NCBI RefSeq assembly: GCF_014648815.1
Contig: NZ_BMRV01000007.1
Location: forward strand, 310,001-374,000
Direction: 5' to 3'
DNA length: 64,000 nucleotides
Source of the DNA: Streptomyces flaveolus
GTDB lineage: Bacteria; Actinomycetota; Actinomycetes; Streptomycetales; Streptomycetaceae
The position numbers and the translations under genes were made by a program. A model generated the notes under the pieces. That model ran no database searches. It saw only the letters and a program-made list of their open reading frames with translations, and was not told the DNA's origin. Position 1 is the first letter of the stretch. Every line of letters begins with the position of its first letter. Positions 1 to 7,705 of this stretch are shown one piece after another.

Positions 1-233
1 ACGAGTTCGTCGCCGTCCAGGTCGGGCAGGCCGCCGTCGGGGTGGTACGAGGTGTGGCCCTCGGCGACGAACGCGGTCGCCCAGCGGTGCACCATCCCGG
101 TGTGCCGCAGCAGGTCCCGCACCTGCCAGCCGGGGCAGGTCGGCACGTCGGCGCCGGTCCCCGCCTTCTCCGCGGCGGCGGCCAGCAGTCCGCCTTCCCG
201 GTCAAGTGTGTCGACGAACGCGGTGATCTCCAT
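1..233 (-). CDS. Maleylpyruvate isomerase N-terminal family protein (partial)
   Basis: Only the first 77 or so codons lie in the window; the gene runs off the left edge. The start ATG is at 233. The N-terminus carries the helical-bundle pattern of the mycothiol-dependent maleylpyruvate isomerase/DinB superfamily: a Cys-Pro-Gly-Trp segment near residue 33, then an RDLLRHTGMVHRWA helix. Members of this family use mycothiol or a metal bound by conserved His residues, but most paralogues have no known substrate. The family assignment rests on the visible N-terminus only, so no specific reaction is claimed. Confidence 0.7.
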   Translation of the reverse strand, partial: MEITAFVDTLDREGGLLAAAAEKAGTGADVPTCPGWQVRDLLRHTGMVHRWATAFVAEGHTSYHPDGGLPDLDGDEL

Positions 234-310
234 GGCGGAGAGTGTGCACGATGGAGTGCGCTCTGCGGGAGGATTATCCGCACCGTACGCGTGCGGGTGC
301 CGGCGGCCGG

Positions 311-1486
311 TCAGCGGGAGGCCGCCGCGCGCCGGGTCACGATCGTGATGAGCACCGCCACGGCCGCCAGCACCGCGACGCTGGTGAGCGCGGCCGGCAG
401 CGAGAACCAGTCGGCCATGAAGCCGATCGCGGGCGGCCCGAGCAGCATGCCGCCGTAGCCGAGCGTGGACGCGGCAGCCACGCCACCGGGGCCGCCCAGC
501 GCGCCGGCCCGTTCCACCGCGACCGGGAAGAGGTTGGCGAGCCCGAGGCCGGTGATCGCGAAGCCGAACAGCGCCGCCCACACGGAGGGCGCGAGCGAGC
601 CGAGCAGCATCCCGGCCACGGCGACGGTGCCGCCGGCCACCACCGTCGGCGTCCGGCCCAGGCGCTCCAGCAGTGTGGTGCCGGTCAGCCGGCCCACGGT
701 CATGGCGAGCGCGAAGCACGAGTACCCGGCCGCCGCCAGGCCCGGCGAGGCGTCGAGGTCCTGCTCCAGATGCAGGGCGCCCCAGTCGGCCATGGCACCC
801 TCGCCGTACGCCGTGCACATCGCGATCAGGCCGAAGGTGACGACCAGGCGGCGCGTACGGCCGTCCAGCCGTCGGGGGGCGCTGTCGTCCCGGTGGGGCG
901 CGCGGTCCGGCGGCACGGCGGGTTCGCAGCGCAGCAGGGAGCGGCCCGCGACCAGGGTGACCAGCAGGCCGGTCACGGTGAGGCCGAGCAGGTGCTCGGT
1001 CGGCGACAGCGACCCGGCGACGAGCCCGCCGAGCCCGGCGCCGATCATGCCACCGAGGCTGAACGCGGCGTGGAAGCTCGGCATGATCGGGCGCCGCAGC
1101 ACGGCCACCAGATCGACGGCGGCGCTGTTGAAGGCGACGTTGATCCCGCCGTACGCGCTGCCGAACACCAGCAGCACGGCACCGAGGGCGAGCGCGGAGT
1201 GGGTCAGCGGGGGCAGCGCGATGCTGAGGCAGAGCAGGACCGCGCAGGCGACGGTGACGGGATGGCTGCCGTAGCGGCGGCACAGCCGTCCGGTGAGGGT
1301 CATGGTGACCACGGCGCCCGCCGAGACACCGAGCAGGGCCAGCCCGAGCGCGCTGGCGGAGGCGCCGGTCTGCTCCTTGATGGCGGGGATCCGCACGACC
1401 CAGCCCGCGAAGACGAAGCCGTCGAGGGCGAAGAACGCGGTCAGGGCGATACGGAGGCGGGAGAGGTCGTCGCGGGGGCCCGGCAC
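311..1486 (-). CDS. MFS transporter
   Basis: A 391-residue polytopic membrane protein of the major facilitator superfamily, about 12 hydrophobic segments. It opens with a segment reading ALTAFFALDGFVFAGWVVRI and has a basic loop GRLCRRYG between helices 2 and 3, the usual MFS cytoplasmic motif. I chose the GTG at 1486 because it directly precedes the first conserved residues and no ATG is available; the open frame runs much further upstream into the neighbouring gene on the other strand. It is divergent from the ROK regulator at 1646, so regulation by that protein is likely. The substrate is unknown; a sugar or drug efflux role is possible. Confidence 0.8.
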   Translation of the reverse strand: MPGPRDDLSRLRIALTAFFALDGFVFAGWVVRIPAIKEQTGASASALGLALLGVSAGAVVTMTLTGRLCRRYGSHPVTVACAVLLCLSIALPPLTHSALALGAVLLVFGSAYGGINVAFNSAAVDLVAVLRRPIMPSFHAAFSLGGMIGAGLGGLVAGSLSPTEHLLGLTVTGLLVTLVAGRSLLRCEPAVPPDRAPHRDDSAPRRLDGRTRRLVVTFGLIAMCTAYGEGAMADWGALHLEQDLDASPGLAAAGYSCFALAMTVGRLTGTTLLERLGRTPTVVAGGTVAVAGMLLGSLAPSVWAALFGFAITGLGLANLFPVAVERAGALGGPGGVAAASTLGYGGMLLGPPAIGFMADWFSLPAALTSVAVLAAVAVLITIVTRRAAASR

Positions 1487-1504
1487 AGCACTGTGCGAGC
1501 GGGC

Positions 1505-1526
1505 TTTGTTTATTTGCGGCACAAAA
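1505..1526. promoter_or_regulatory. Candidate ROK operator between MFS and ROK genes
   Basis: An unusually AT-rich island in the divergent MFS/ROK intergenic region. TTTGT at 1505-1509 and ACAAA at 1521-1525 form an inverted repeat around TTATTTGCGGC. XylR/NagC-type ROK repressors are known to bind AT-rich sites with TTTGTTT-like half-sites. A related TTTTGTTTGATG occurs at 7469-7480 upstream of the sugar-binding lipoprotein gene. The assignment is an inference. Confidence 0.4.
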
Positions 1527-1645
1527 AAGCAGGCTAGGCGCGAGCCCCGGGGAGCGGCAAGGCCGTGTCCTCGCCCGCCACCCGCTCTCTCCCCGCTCCG
1601 TCCCTGGTGAGGGACGGGATCCCGGTCGCATACGCTCGACGCACG

Positions 1646-2887
1646 ATGATGAACAACCTGACCCCTCTGGAGCCGAAGGCCGACAAGGCCACGGTCAGAC
1701 GGCACAACCTCAGCCTGGTCCTGAGGGCCGTCCACGACGCGGGGGAGGCGACCCGGGCCGGGATCGCCGCGCACGTCGGGCTGACCCGCGCCGCGGTGTC
1801 GTCCCTGGTGGAGCAGTTGCTGGAATACGGCTTCGTCACCGAGTGGGGCAAGACCAGCAGCGGCCAGGCGGGACGGCCCGGCACCGTCCTGAAGGTGTCC
1901 CGGTCGGGCCCGGCGGGCCTGGGCGTCGAGATCAACATCGACTACGTCACCGTGTGCGTGGTCGACCTCGCCGGCACCGACCGGGTACGCCTCGTGGAGC
2001 ACTACGACAACCGCGGGGCCCAGCCCTCCGAGGTGCTGGCGCGTGCGGCCCGGCTGGCGGCCCGTGCCATCGGCTCGGCGGCCGAACAGGATCTCGCCCC
2101 GGCCGGCGTCCACGTCGCACTGCCCGGCCTGGTGACCGGCGGCACCGTCCGCCAGGCACCCAACCTCGGCTGGCAGCGGGTCGCGGTCGAGGGGCTGTTC
2201 GCGCAGGCACTCCTCGCCCTGCGCCCCGCCCACCGTCCCCTGCCCGTCAGCTCCGACAACGAGGCCAACGCCGCCGCGCTCGCCGAGCTGTGGTTCGGGG
2301 CGGGCACCGCCGGCGTACGCAGCTTCCTCTACCTGACGGGCGAGATCGGCATCGGCGGCGCGCTGGTCCTCAAGGGGGAGCTGCTGCGCGGCGCGCACGG
2401 TTTCGCCGGGGAGATCGGGCACATGGTGGTCGACCCGGACGGCCCGCTGTGCCGGTGCGGGGCCCGCGGCTGCCTGGAGCAGTACGCCGGACAGGCCGCC
2501 CTGCTGAAGGCCGCCGGCATCGACGCGGGCACGGGCGTGCGGGGCGTCGCCGAACTCGAACGCCGGGCCCGCCGGGGCGAGCCGTCCGCGCTGTCGGCCG
2601 TCGAACGGGCCGGGCGGCAGCTGGGCGTCGTGGTGTCGGGCGCGGTCAACCTCTTCGATCCCGACGCGGTGATGCTCGGCGGTGTCTACCGCGAGCTGAT
2701 GGGCTGGCTGGCGCCCGCCGTCGAGCGTGAACTGGCGCTGCGGGTGGTGTCCGGGCTGTGGACCGAGGACGGCAAGCGGCTGCGGGCCGCGTCCTCCCTC
2801 GGCGACGCGGCCCGGGGCGCGGCCGGCGTGATCGTCCGCGAGGTGCTCGCGGACCCGGCCGGGCACGCGGAACGCGGCGGGAACTGA
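1646..2887 (+). CDS. ROK family transcriptional regulator (NagC/XylR type)
   Basis: A 413-residue ROK protein with an N-terminal winged helix-turn-helix (about residues 15-75, containing ATRAGIAAHVGLTRAAVSSL) fused to a ROK sugar-kinase-like domain. Visible motifs include SSDNEANAAALAELW, a glycine-rich EIGIGGALV, and the zinc-binding CRCGARGCLEQYAG. The length of about 400 residues and the DNA-binding domain mark it as a repressor and not a free sugar kinase. Two adjacent ATGs (1646, 1649) precede MNNLTPLEPKADK. It is divergent from the MFS gene and followed by a hairpin facing the beta-glucosidase gene. It may also control the sugar ABC operon downstream, though this is inferred from location and a shared AT-rich motif. 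Confidence 0.9.
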   Translation: MMNNLTPLEPKADKATVRRHNLSLVLRAVHDAGEATRAGIAAHVGLTRAAVSSLVEQLLEYGFVTEWGKTSSGQAGRPGTVLKVSRSGPAGLGVEINIDYVTVCVVDLAGTDRVRLVEHYDNRGAQPSEVLARAARLAARAIGSAAEQDLAPAGVHVALPGLVTGGTVRQAPNLGWQRVAVEGLFAQALLALRPAHRPLPVSSDNEANAAALAELWFGAGTAGVRSFLYLTGEIGIGGALVLKGELLRGAHGFAGEIGHMVVDPDGPLCRCGARGCLEQYAGQAALLKAAGIDAGTGVRGVAELERRARRGEPSALSAVERAGRQLGVVVSGAVNLFDPDAVMLGGVYRELMGWLAPAVERELALRVVSGLWTEDGKRLRAASSLGDAARGAAGVIVREVLADPAGHAERGGN

Positions 2888-2895
2888 AAGGGAGC

Positions 2896-2922
2896 GGGGC
2901 CGCCCGACCGCTCGGCGGCCCC
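2896..2922. terminator. Bidirectional hairpin terminator
   Basis: GGGGCCGCC (2896-2904) pairs with GGCGGCCCC (2914-2922) around a 9-base loop. It sits between the convergent ROK and beta-glucosidase genes. There is no U-tract, as is usual in Streptomyces. Confidence 0.6.
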
Positions 2923-2936
2923 CTCCTCGTGTCACC

Positions 2937-4340
2937 TCATCCGCGGTGCGCGGCGATCAGGTCCCGGTACCAGCGGTAGCTGTCCTTCGGCGTGCGCTGC
3001 TGCGTGTCGTAGTCGACCCGCACGATGCCGAAGCGCTTGTCGTAGCCGAACGCCCACTCGAAGTTGTCCAGCAGCGACCACACGTAGTAGCCCCGCACGT
3101 CCACTCCCGCGTCCATCGCCGCCCGGAGCGCCGTCAGGTGGTCGCGCAGGTAGGCCACCCGGTCGGTGTCGTGCACCGCCCCGTCGGCGGCGACCGTGTC
3201 GTCCTCCGCCGAGCCGTTCTCCGTGATGTGGACCGGCGGCAGCGCGTCACCGTACTGCTTCTTCAGCCGGACGAGCAGGTCGGTGAAGCTGCCGGGCACG
3301 ACCGGCCAGCCCATGGCGGTGTGCCGGACGCCGGTCAGCCGCACCTCCTCGTAGCGGTTGTCCGTCGCCACCCTGCGCGCCGGGTCGGCCTCGCGGTGCG
3401 GAGCGTCGGCGACCACGATCGGCCGGTAGTAGTTGATGCCGAGGAAGTCCAGCGGCTGGGAGATCAGCTCCAGGTCGCCGTCCCGCCGGAAGTCCTCGCC
3501 GGTGATCAGCTCGCCGAAGGTCTCCTCCTCGGTCGCCGGGTACCGGCCCGCCAGGATCGGCTCGGTCCACACCAGGTTGTGCTGGGTGTCCGCGCGGACC
3601 ACGGCCGCCAGGTCGGCGGGGGAGTCGGTGGCCGGCAGGTTGCGGTCGAGGTTGAGCGTGATGCCGGCCTCGCGCACCCCGGCCGCCCGCAGCGCCTGCA
3701 CCGCCAGACCGTGGCCGACCAGCAGGTGGTGGACGGCGGCCAGGGCGCCGCGGCCCTCCTTGGCGCCGGGGGCGTGCCGGCCGATGGAGTAGCCGAGGAA
3801 GGCGCTGCACCACGGCTCGTTCAGCGTGATCCAGCGCGGCACCCGGTCGCCCAGGTGCTCGGCGACCACGGCCGTGTACTCGGCGAACCGCTCCGCCGTC
3901 TCCCGCACCCGCCAGCCGCCCCCCGCGGCGGAGCCGCTGGCGGCCGGAGTCTCCAGGGCCTGCGGCAGATCCCAGTGGTAGAGGGTGGCGGCCGGCTCGA
4001 TGCCCGCCTCCAGGAGCTCGTCGACGAGGCGGGAGTAGAAGTCCAGCCCCTTGGTGTTCACCGCGCCCGAGCCCTCGGGCACGATGCGCGGCCAGGCGAT
4101 CGAGAAGCGGTACGAGTCCACGCCCAGGTCGCGCAGCAGCGCCACGTCCTCCCGGTAGCGGTGGTAGTGGTCGCAGGCCACGTCGCCGGTGTCGCCGTTC
4201 GCCGTCAGGCCGGGGGTGTGGCTGTAGGTGTCCCAGATCGACGGACCGCGGCCGTCCTCCCGCGCCGCGCCCTCGATCTGGTACGAGGCGGTCGCGGCGC
4301 CGAAGACGAAGCCGGGCGGGAAGCCGGGAAGGTCACTCAT
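2937..4340 (-). CDS. GH1 family beta-glucosidase
   Basis: A 467-residue glycoside hydrolase family 1 enzyme that hydrolyses terminal beta-D-glucosides (possibly also beta-galactosides or fucosides) with retention. The family's N-terminal signature FVFGAATASYQIEGA starts at residue 11. The acid/base Glu is E175 in TLNEPW and the nucleophile is E374 in HITENGS; WSLLDNFEWAFGY near residue 421 is the conserved C-terminal aglycone-site segment. No signal peptide is visible, so it acts in the cytoplasm on imported oligosaccharide. The ATG at 4340 begins at MSDLPGFPPGF. It is the last gene of a binding protein-permease-permease-hydrolase operon, 29 bases after the second permease gene. Confidence 0.95.
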   Translation of the reverse strand: MSDLPGFPPGFVFGAATASYQIEGAAREDGRGPSIWDTYSHTPGLTANGDTGDVACDHYHRYREDVALLRDLGVDSYRFSIAWPRIVPEGSGAVNTKGLDFYSRLVDELLEAGIEPAATLYHWDLPQALETPAASGSAAGGGWRVRETAERFAEYTAVVAEHLGDRVPRWITLNEPWCSAFLGYSIGRHAPGAKEGRGALAAVHHLLVGHGLAVQALRAAGVREAGITLNLDRNLPATDSPADLAAVVRADTQHNLVWTEPILAGRYPATEEETFGELITGEDFRRDGDLELISQPLDFLGINYYRPIVVADAPHREADPARRVATDNRYEEVRLTGVRHTAMGWPVVPGSFTDLLVRLKKQYGDALPPVHITENGSAEDDTVAADGAVHDTDRVAYLRDHLTALRAAMDAGVDVRGYYVWSLLDNFEWAFGYDKRFGIVRVDYDTQQRTPKDSYRWYRDLIAAHRG

Positions 4341-4369
4341 GGGAGGAAGCCCATCTCCTGGTGCGGTGG

Positions 4370-5197
4370 TCACTTGACGGAACCGCCGGCGATTCCGGCG
4401 GCGATGTACTTCTGGGCGAGGACGAGCAGGATCGCCGCCGGGACGGCGGACAGCACGGAGGCGGCCATCACCGAGCCCCAGTCGCCCACGTGCGCGCCGA
4501 TGTACTGGTAGATGCCCAGCGTGACCGGCTTGACCTCGTCGGTGGTGTTCAAGGTGAGCGCGAACATGAAGTCGCTCCACGAGAACAGGAAGGCGAACAG
4601 GCCCGAGGTGATCAGGGAGTTGCGGCTCATCGGCAGCACCACCCGCAGGAACGTCCGCACCGGCCCCGCACCGTCCATCTGCGCGGCCTCGATCACCTCA
4701 CCGGGGATCGACACCATGAAGGACCGCATCAGGACGATGGAGAACGGGATGCCGAGCGAGGCGTCCGCCAGCATCAGGCCGAAGTAGGAGTTGACCAGGC
4801 CCAGGTCGACGTAGGAGTTGTAGAGCGCGTTGGCGATGACGATGCCCGGCACCATCTGGGTGATCAGCGTGCCGAACACGATGGTGCGCGAGCCGCGCAG
4901 CCCGAACCGCGCGAGCCCGTAGGCCGCGGGCGCCGAGATCGCCAGGCAGATGACGACCGCGCCGAGCGACACGGCCAGCGAGGTCAGCAGGTGGCCGCCC
5001 TGGTCACTGATCGCCTTGGAGAAGCCGGACAGATCCAGGCTGCCCGGCACCGGGTCGACCTGGAGCAGTCCCGACTCGGGCTGGAGCGCGGTGTTGAGCA
5101 TCCAGTACAGCGGGAACAGCATCACGCACAGGATGAGCACACCGGCGACGGTGGAGCCCCAGCGGCGCCGGGACCCGGTGGGAGTGGGGTTGGCCAT
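4370..5197 (-). CDS. Carbohydrate ABC transporter permease (MalG type)
   Basis: A 275-residue inner-membrane permease of the CUT1 sugar ABC family, with about six transmembrane segments. The EAA loop is seen as EVIEAAQMDGAGPVRTFLRVVLP about two-thirds along; it docks the ATPase. The protein begins MANPTPTGSRRR followed by a hydrophobic helix. It follows the partner permease by only 6 bases, so the two are co-transcribed and likely form the heterodimeric channel. No ATPase gene is present in the operon; many Streptomyces sugar importers share the MsiK ATPase encoded elsewhere. Confidence 0.93.
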   Translation of the reverse strand: MANPTPTGSRRRWGSTVAGVLILCVMLFPLYWMLNTALQPESGLLQVDPVPGSLDLSGFSKAISDQGGHLLTSLAVSLGAVVICLAISAPAAYGLARFGLRGSRTIVFGTLITQMVPGIVIANALYNSYVDLGLVNSYFGLMLADASLGIPFSIVLMRSFMVSIPGEVIEAAQMDGAGPVRTFLRVVLPMSRNSLITSGLFAFLFSWSDFMFALTLNTTDEVKPVTLGIYQYIGAHVGDWGSVMAASVLSAVPAAILLVLAQKYIAAGIAGGSVK

Positions 5198-5203
5198 CGT
5201 CGG

Positions 5204-6154
5204 TCACTTCCCTTCGGAGCGGTTGGCCCGCAGGTAGAACACCGCGAACACGGCGGAGACCAGGATCAGGACGTTGCCGACGACCGCGCCCGCGCCGAAG
5301 TCCAGCTGGACGAACGAGTTCTGGTATGTGAGCGTGCCCAGGGTCTGGGTGGAGTCGGCGGGGCCGCCGTCGGTCAGGGCCAGGATCAGGTCGAGGATCT
5401 TGACCGTCGACATGAAGCCGAGCACGAGCACGACCGTGATGACCGGCTTGAGCATCGGCAGGGTCACGGAGCGGAAGGTCCGCCATGCGGAGGCACCGTC
5501 CAGGGAGGCCGCCTCGTGCAGTTCCTTCGGGATCTCCTGGAGACCGCCGTACAGGATGACCATGTTGAACGGGATGCCGATCCAGATGTTGACCAGGATG
5601 ACGGACAGCAGCGCCATGTGCGGACTGGTCAGCCAGGGGGTGTGACCGCCGAGGCCGAGGGTGTCCAGGAACGAGTTGAGCACGCCCGTGTCCTGGTCGA
5701 GGATGCGGCGCCAGACGATGCCGGACACCACCATCGGCACCAGCCAGGGCAGCAGGATGAGCGAGCGCAGCACACCGTTCAGCGGGAAGCGCCGGCTGAA
5801 GAAGACCGCGAGCGCCAGACCGATGCAGAACTGGCCGAGCAGCGAACCCGCGGTGAACACGAGCGTGTGCCACAGCGCCTTGCCGAACAGGGCGTCGTGG
5901 AAGACGGTGGACCAGTTGTCGGTGCCGTTGAAGGGCGCCTCACCGGTGAAGAAGGTCTTCGGCGTGTAGTGCTGGAAGCTCATCACGACGTTGCGGACGA
6001 GCGGGTAGCCGAAGAACAGCAGCATGAAGACGACGGCGGGGGCGACGAACCCCCACTGGGAGAGCTTGCGCCGGCGCCTGGTTCCGGCCGGGTCCGGTGC
6101 GGGCGTTTCGGACGCCTTGGCGGGTGCCTGGGCGGTGACGGTGGACGTGGTCAT
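5204..6154 (-). CDS. Carbohydrate ABC transporter permease (MalF type)
   Basis: A 316-residue CUT1 permease with a Pro/Ala-rich cytoplasmic N-terminus and about six transmembrane helices starting near LSQWGFVAPAVVFMLLFF. The EAA motif is ELHEAASLDGASAWRTFRSVTLP. It lies 12 bases downstream of the binding-protein gene and 6 bases upstream of the MalG-type permease. With them it should form a proton-independent, ATP-driven oligosaccharide importer. The substrate is not readable from the permease; the flanking GH1 and GH31 genes point to a beta-glucoside or xyloglucan-derived sugar. Confidence 0.93.
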   Translation of the reverse strand: MTTSTVTAQAPAKASETPAPDPAGTRRRRKLSQWGFVAPAVVFMLLFFGYPLVRNVVMSFQHYTPKTFFTGEAPFNGTDNWSTVFHDALFGKALWHTLVFTAGSLLGQFCIGLALAVFFSRRFPLNGVLRSLILLPWLVPMVVSGIVWRRILDQDTGVLNSFLDTLGLGGHTPWLTSPHMALLSVILVNIWIGIPFNMVILYGGLQEIPKELHEAASLDGASAWRTFRSVTLPMLKPVITVVLVLGFMSTVKILDLILALTDGGPADSTQTLGTLTYQNSFVQLDFGAGAVVGNVLILVSAVFAVFYLRANRSEGK

Positions 6155-6166
6155 GGTTGCGCTCCC

Positions 6167-7426
6167 TCAGTTCCCGCTCGTGGCCCGCTGCTGGGCGCGC
6201 TTCAGGGCGGCCTCGCTGGACTGGCCGGTCAGGGCGGACTGGAAGGCGCTCTGCAGGGCGAGCGACACGCCCGACCAGCCGGCGCCGAGCTTGGCGGTCC
6301 GGGACCGGGCGGTGGCGACCTGGTCGGCGAGGGCGTCCAGCTCGGGCACCCGCTCGCGCCACACGGCCGCGGCCTTGGCGTTCGCCGGGACCATCCAGCT
6401 GTTGAGCGCGTAGGTCAGCTGCTCCTTCTCGCCGGCCAGACAGGCGACGATCCTACCGGCGGTCTTCTCGCGCGCGTCATCGCCCGTCCTCGGCACGGTG
6501 AGCACCGCGCCGCCCAGCGGACCCACCGAGTCGTCCCCGGCCTTCGGCACCGGGATCTGCGCGATGCCCCAGTGCAGCGACTTGTCGGTGTTGAGGGTCT
6601 CCACCTGCCACGGACCGTTGATCATCATCGCCGCGTTGCCGGCCATGAACTGGTCGTTGACATCGGCCTGCGTCCAGTTGACCGTCGATTTCGACAGCGA
6701 ACCGTCCTTCAGCAGGCTCTTCCAGTAGTCGAGCGCCCCGGCGACCTGTGGGCTGTCCAGCTTCGTCTCGTCGCCGCCGTTGGACCACATGAACGGCGTG
6801 AACTGGAAGACGCCGTCCTCGGCGCCGCCCGCGCTGAGCGCCAGGCCGTACTGCTTGCCCCGCGTGAGCGTTCTGGCGGCCTCGCGCAGCTCGGCCCAGG
6901 TGCTGGGCACCCGGACACCCGCCTTGTCGAGCACGTCCTTGTTGTAGAAGAGGGCGAGCGTGTTCACGGACCGGGCCGCGCCGTAGTACGTCCCCTCGTA
7001 CGAGCCGAAGTCGACGATGCCCTCGGGGATGTCGTCGGTGCTCAGCCCGAGCGTCCGCAGGTCGACCAGGCCGCCGGCGTCGGCGAACGTGGGCATCTCG
7101 GAGGCGTCGAACTGGACGATGTCCGGCAGCGACTTGGACGACGCCATGCGCAGTGCCTTCGTCATCACCTGCGCCGCGGGGACGCTCTGCTGCTCGATGG
7201 TGACGCCCAGCTGCTCGCCGCAGCGGGCCATCGCCTCCGCGTCCCAGCGGTGGTACGACTCGTCGGTCGAGGAGTTCATCACGGTGTACACATCGGCGTC
7301 GCGCTGCTGCCCGCAGCCGGTCAGTGCCGTTCCGGCGACCAGGACGGAGACGGCGGCGAGCGGGACGACGGCTCTGCGTGAGCGTTCGCGCCCGCGGTGC
7401 GCGGCGTTGAAGCGCTTCGACATCAT
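6167..7426 (-). CDS. Sugar ABC transporter substrate-binding lipoprotein
   Basis: A 419-residue extracellular solute-binding protein of the CUT1 type. A twin-Arg-rich N-region (RERSRRAVVP) precedes a hydrophobic stretch and a lipobox ending TALTGC, so the mature protein should be a lipoprotein anchored at the outer face of the membrane. The body shows typical family segments such as LPDIVQFDASEMPTFADAG and NDQFMAGNAAMMINGPW. It heads the operon with the two permeases and the GH1 enzyme. The upstream region holds an AT-rich possible operator (7469-7480) and a hairpin (7447-7466). Confidence 0.93.
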   Translation of the reverse strand: MMSKRFNAAHRGRERSRRAVVPLAAVSVLVAGTALTGCGQQRDADVYTVMNSSTDESYHRWDAEAMARCGEQLGVTIEQQSVPAAQVMTKALRMASSKSLPDIVQFDASEMPTFADAGGLVDLRTLGLSTDDIPEGIVDFGSYEGTYYGAARSVNTLALFYNKDVLDKAGVRVPSTWAELREAARTLTRGKQYGLALSAGGAEDGVFQFTPFMWSNGGDETKLDSPQVAGALDYWKSLLKDGSLSKSTVNWTQADVNDQFMAGNAAMMINGPWQVETLNTDKSLHWGIAQIPVPKAGDDSVGPLGGAVLTVPRTGDDAREKTAGRIVACLAGEKEQLTYALNSWMVPANAKAAAVWRERVPELDALADQVATARSRTAKLGAGWSGVSLALQSAFQSALTGQSSEAALKRAQQRATSGN

Positions 7427-7446
7427 GCGGCCCTTGCTGTCGTACG

Positions 7447-7480
7447 GTCCGGCTTCCTCGCCGGACTGTTTTGTTTGATG
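7447..7480 (-). promoter_or_regulatory. Leader hairpin and candidate operator of sugar ABC operon
   Basis: GTCCGGC (7447-7453) and GCCGGAC (7460-7466) can pair in the leader of the binding-protein transcript, 20 bases before its start. Immediately beyond is an AT-rich block TTTTGTTTGATG (7469-7480) that resembles the block between the MFS and ROK genes. Both are seen directly; function is inferred. Confidence 0.4.
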
Positions 7481-7705
7481 TGATGACTAATACGTCAGGG
7501 GCGGGTCGCAGCGCTAGAGGCAAGTGGCCTCCATCTCCCCTTCCGTCACGTGAGAGGACCGTTCTTTTCGGTAATCGTGCCTGCTCAGAACGCCAAGAGT
7601 CAGGAGGAGGTCTCGGCTTCCCGATGTGTTCTGTGTACGATCAAACCGCTGTGGGACGGCCTCCGCGCACCCACTCGACCGCTCCCGCCCCACCCAAGGA
7701 AGATC

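Noticed and set aside
2937..4580. Long N-terminal extension of the beta-glucosidase frame upstream of 4340
   Set aside because: The extension overlaps the MalG-type permease gene in another frame on the same strand and lacks similarity to GH1 proteins; the family start at 4340 is clear.
4361..7381. Very long open frame on the plus strand, about 1000 codons
   Set aside because: It lies antisense to the two permease genes and the binding-protein gene, with Arg/Gln/His-rich composition typical of high-GC antisense frames.
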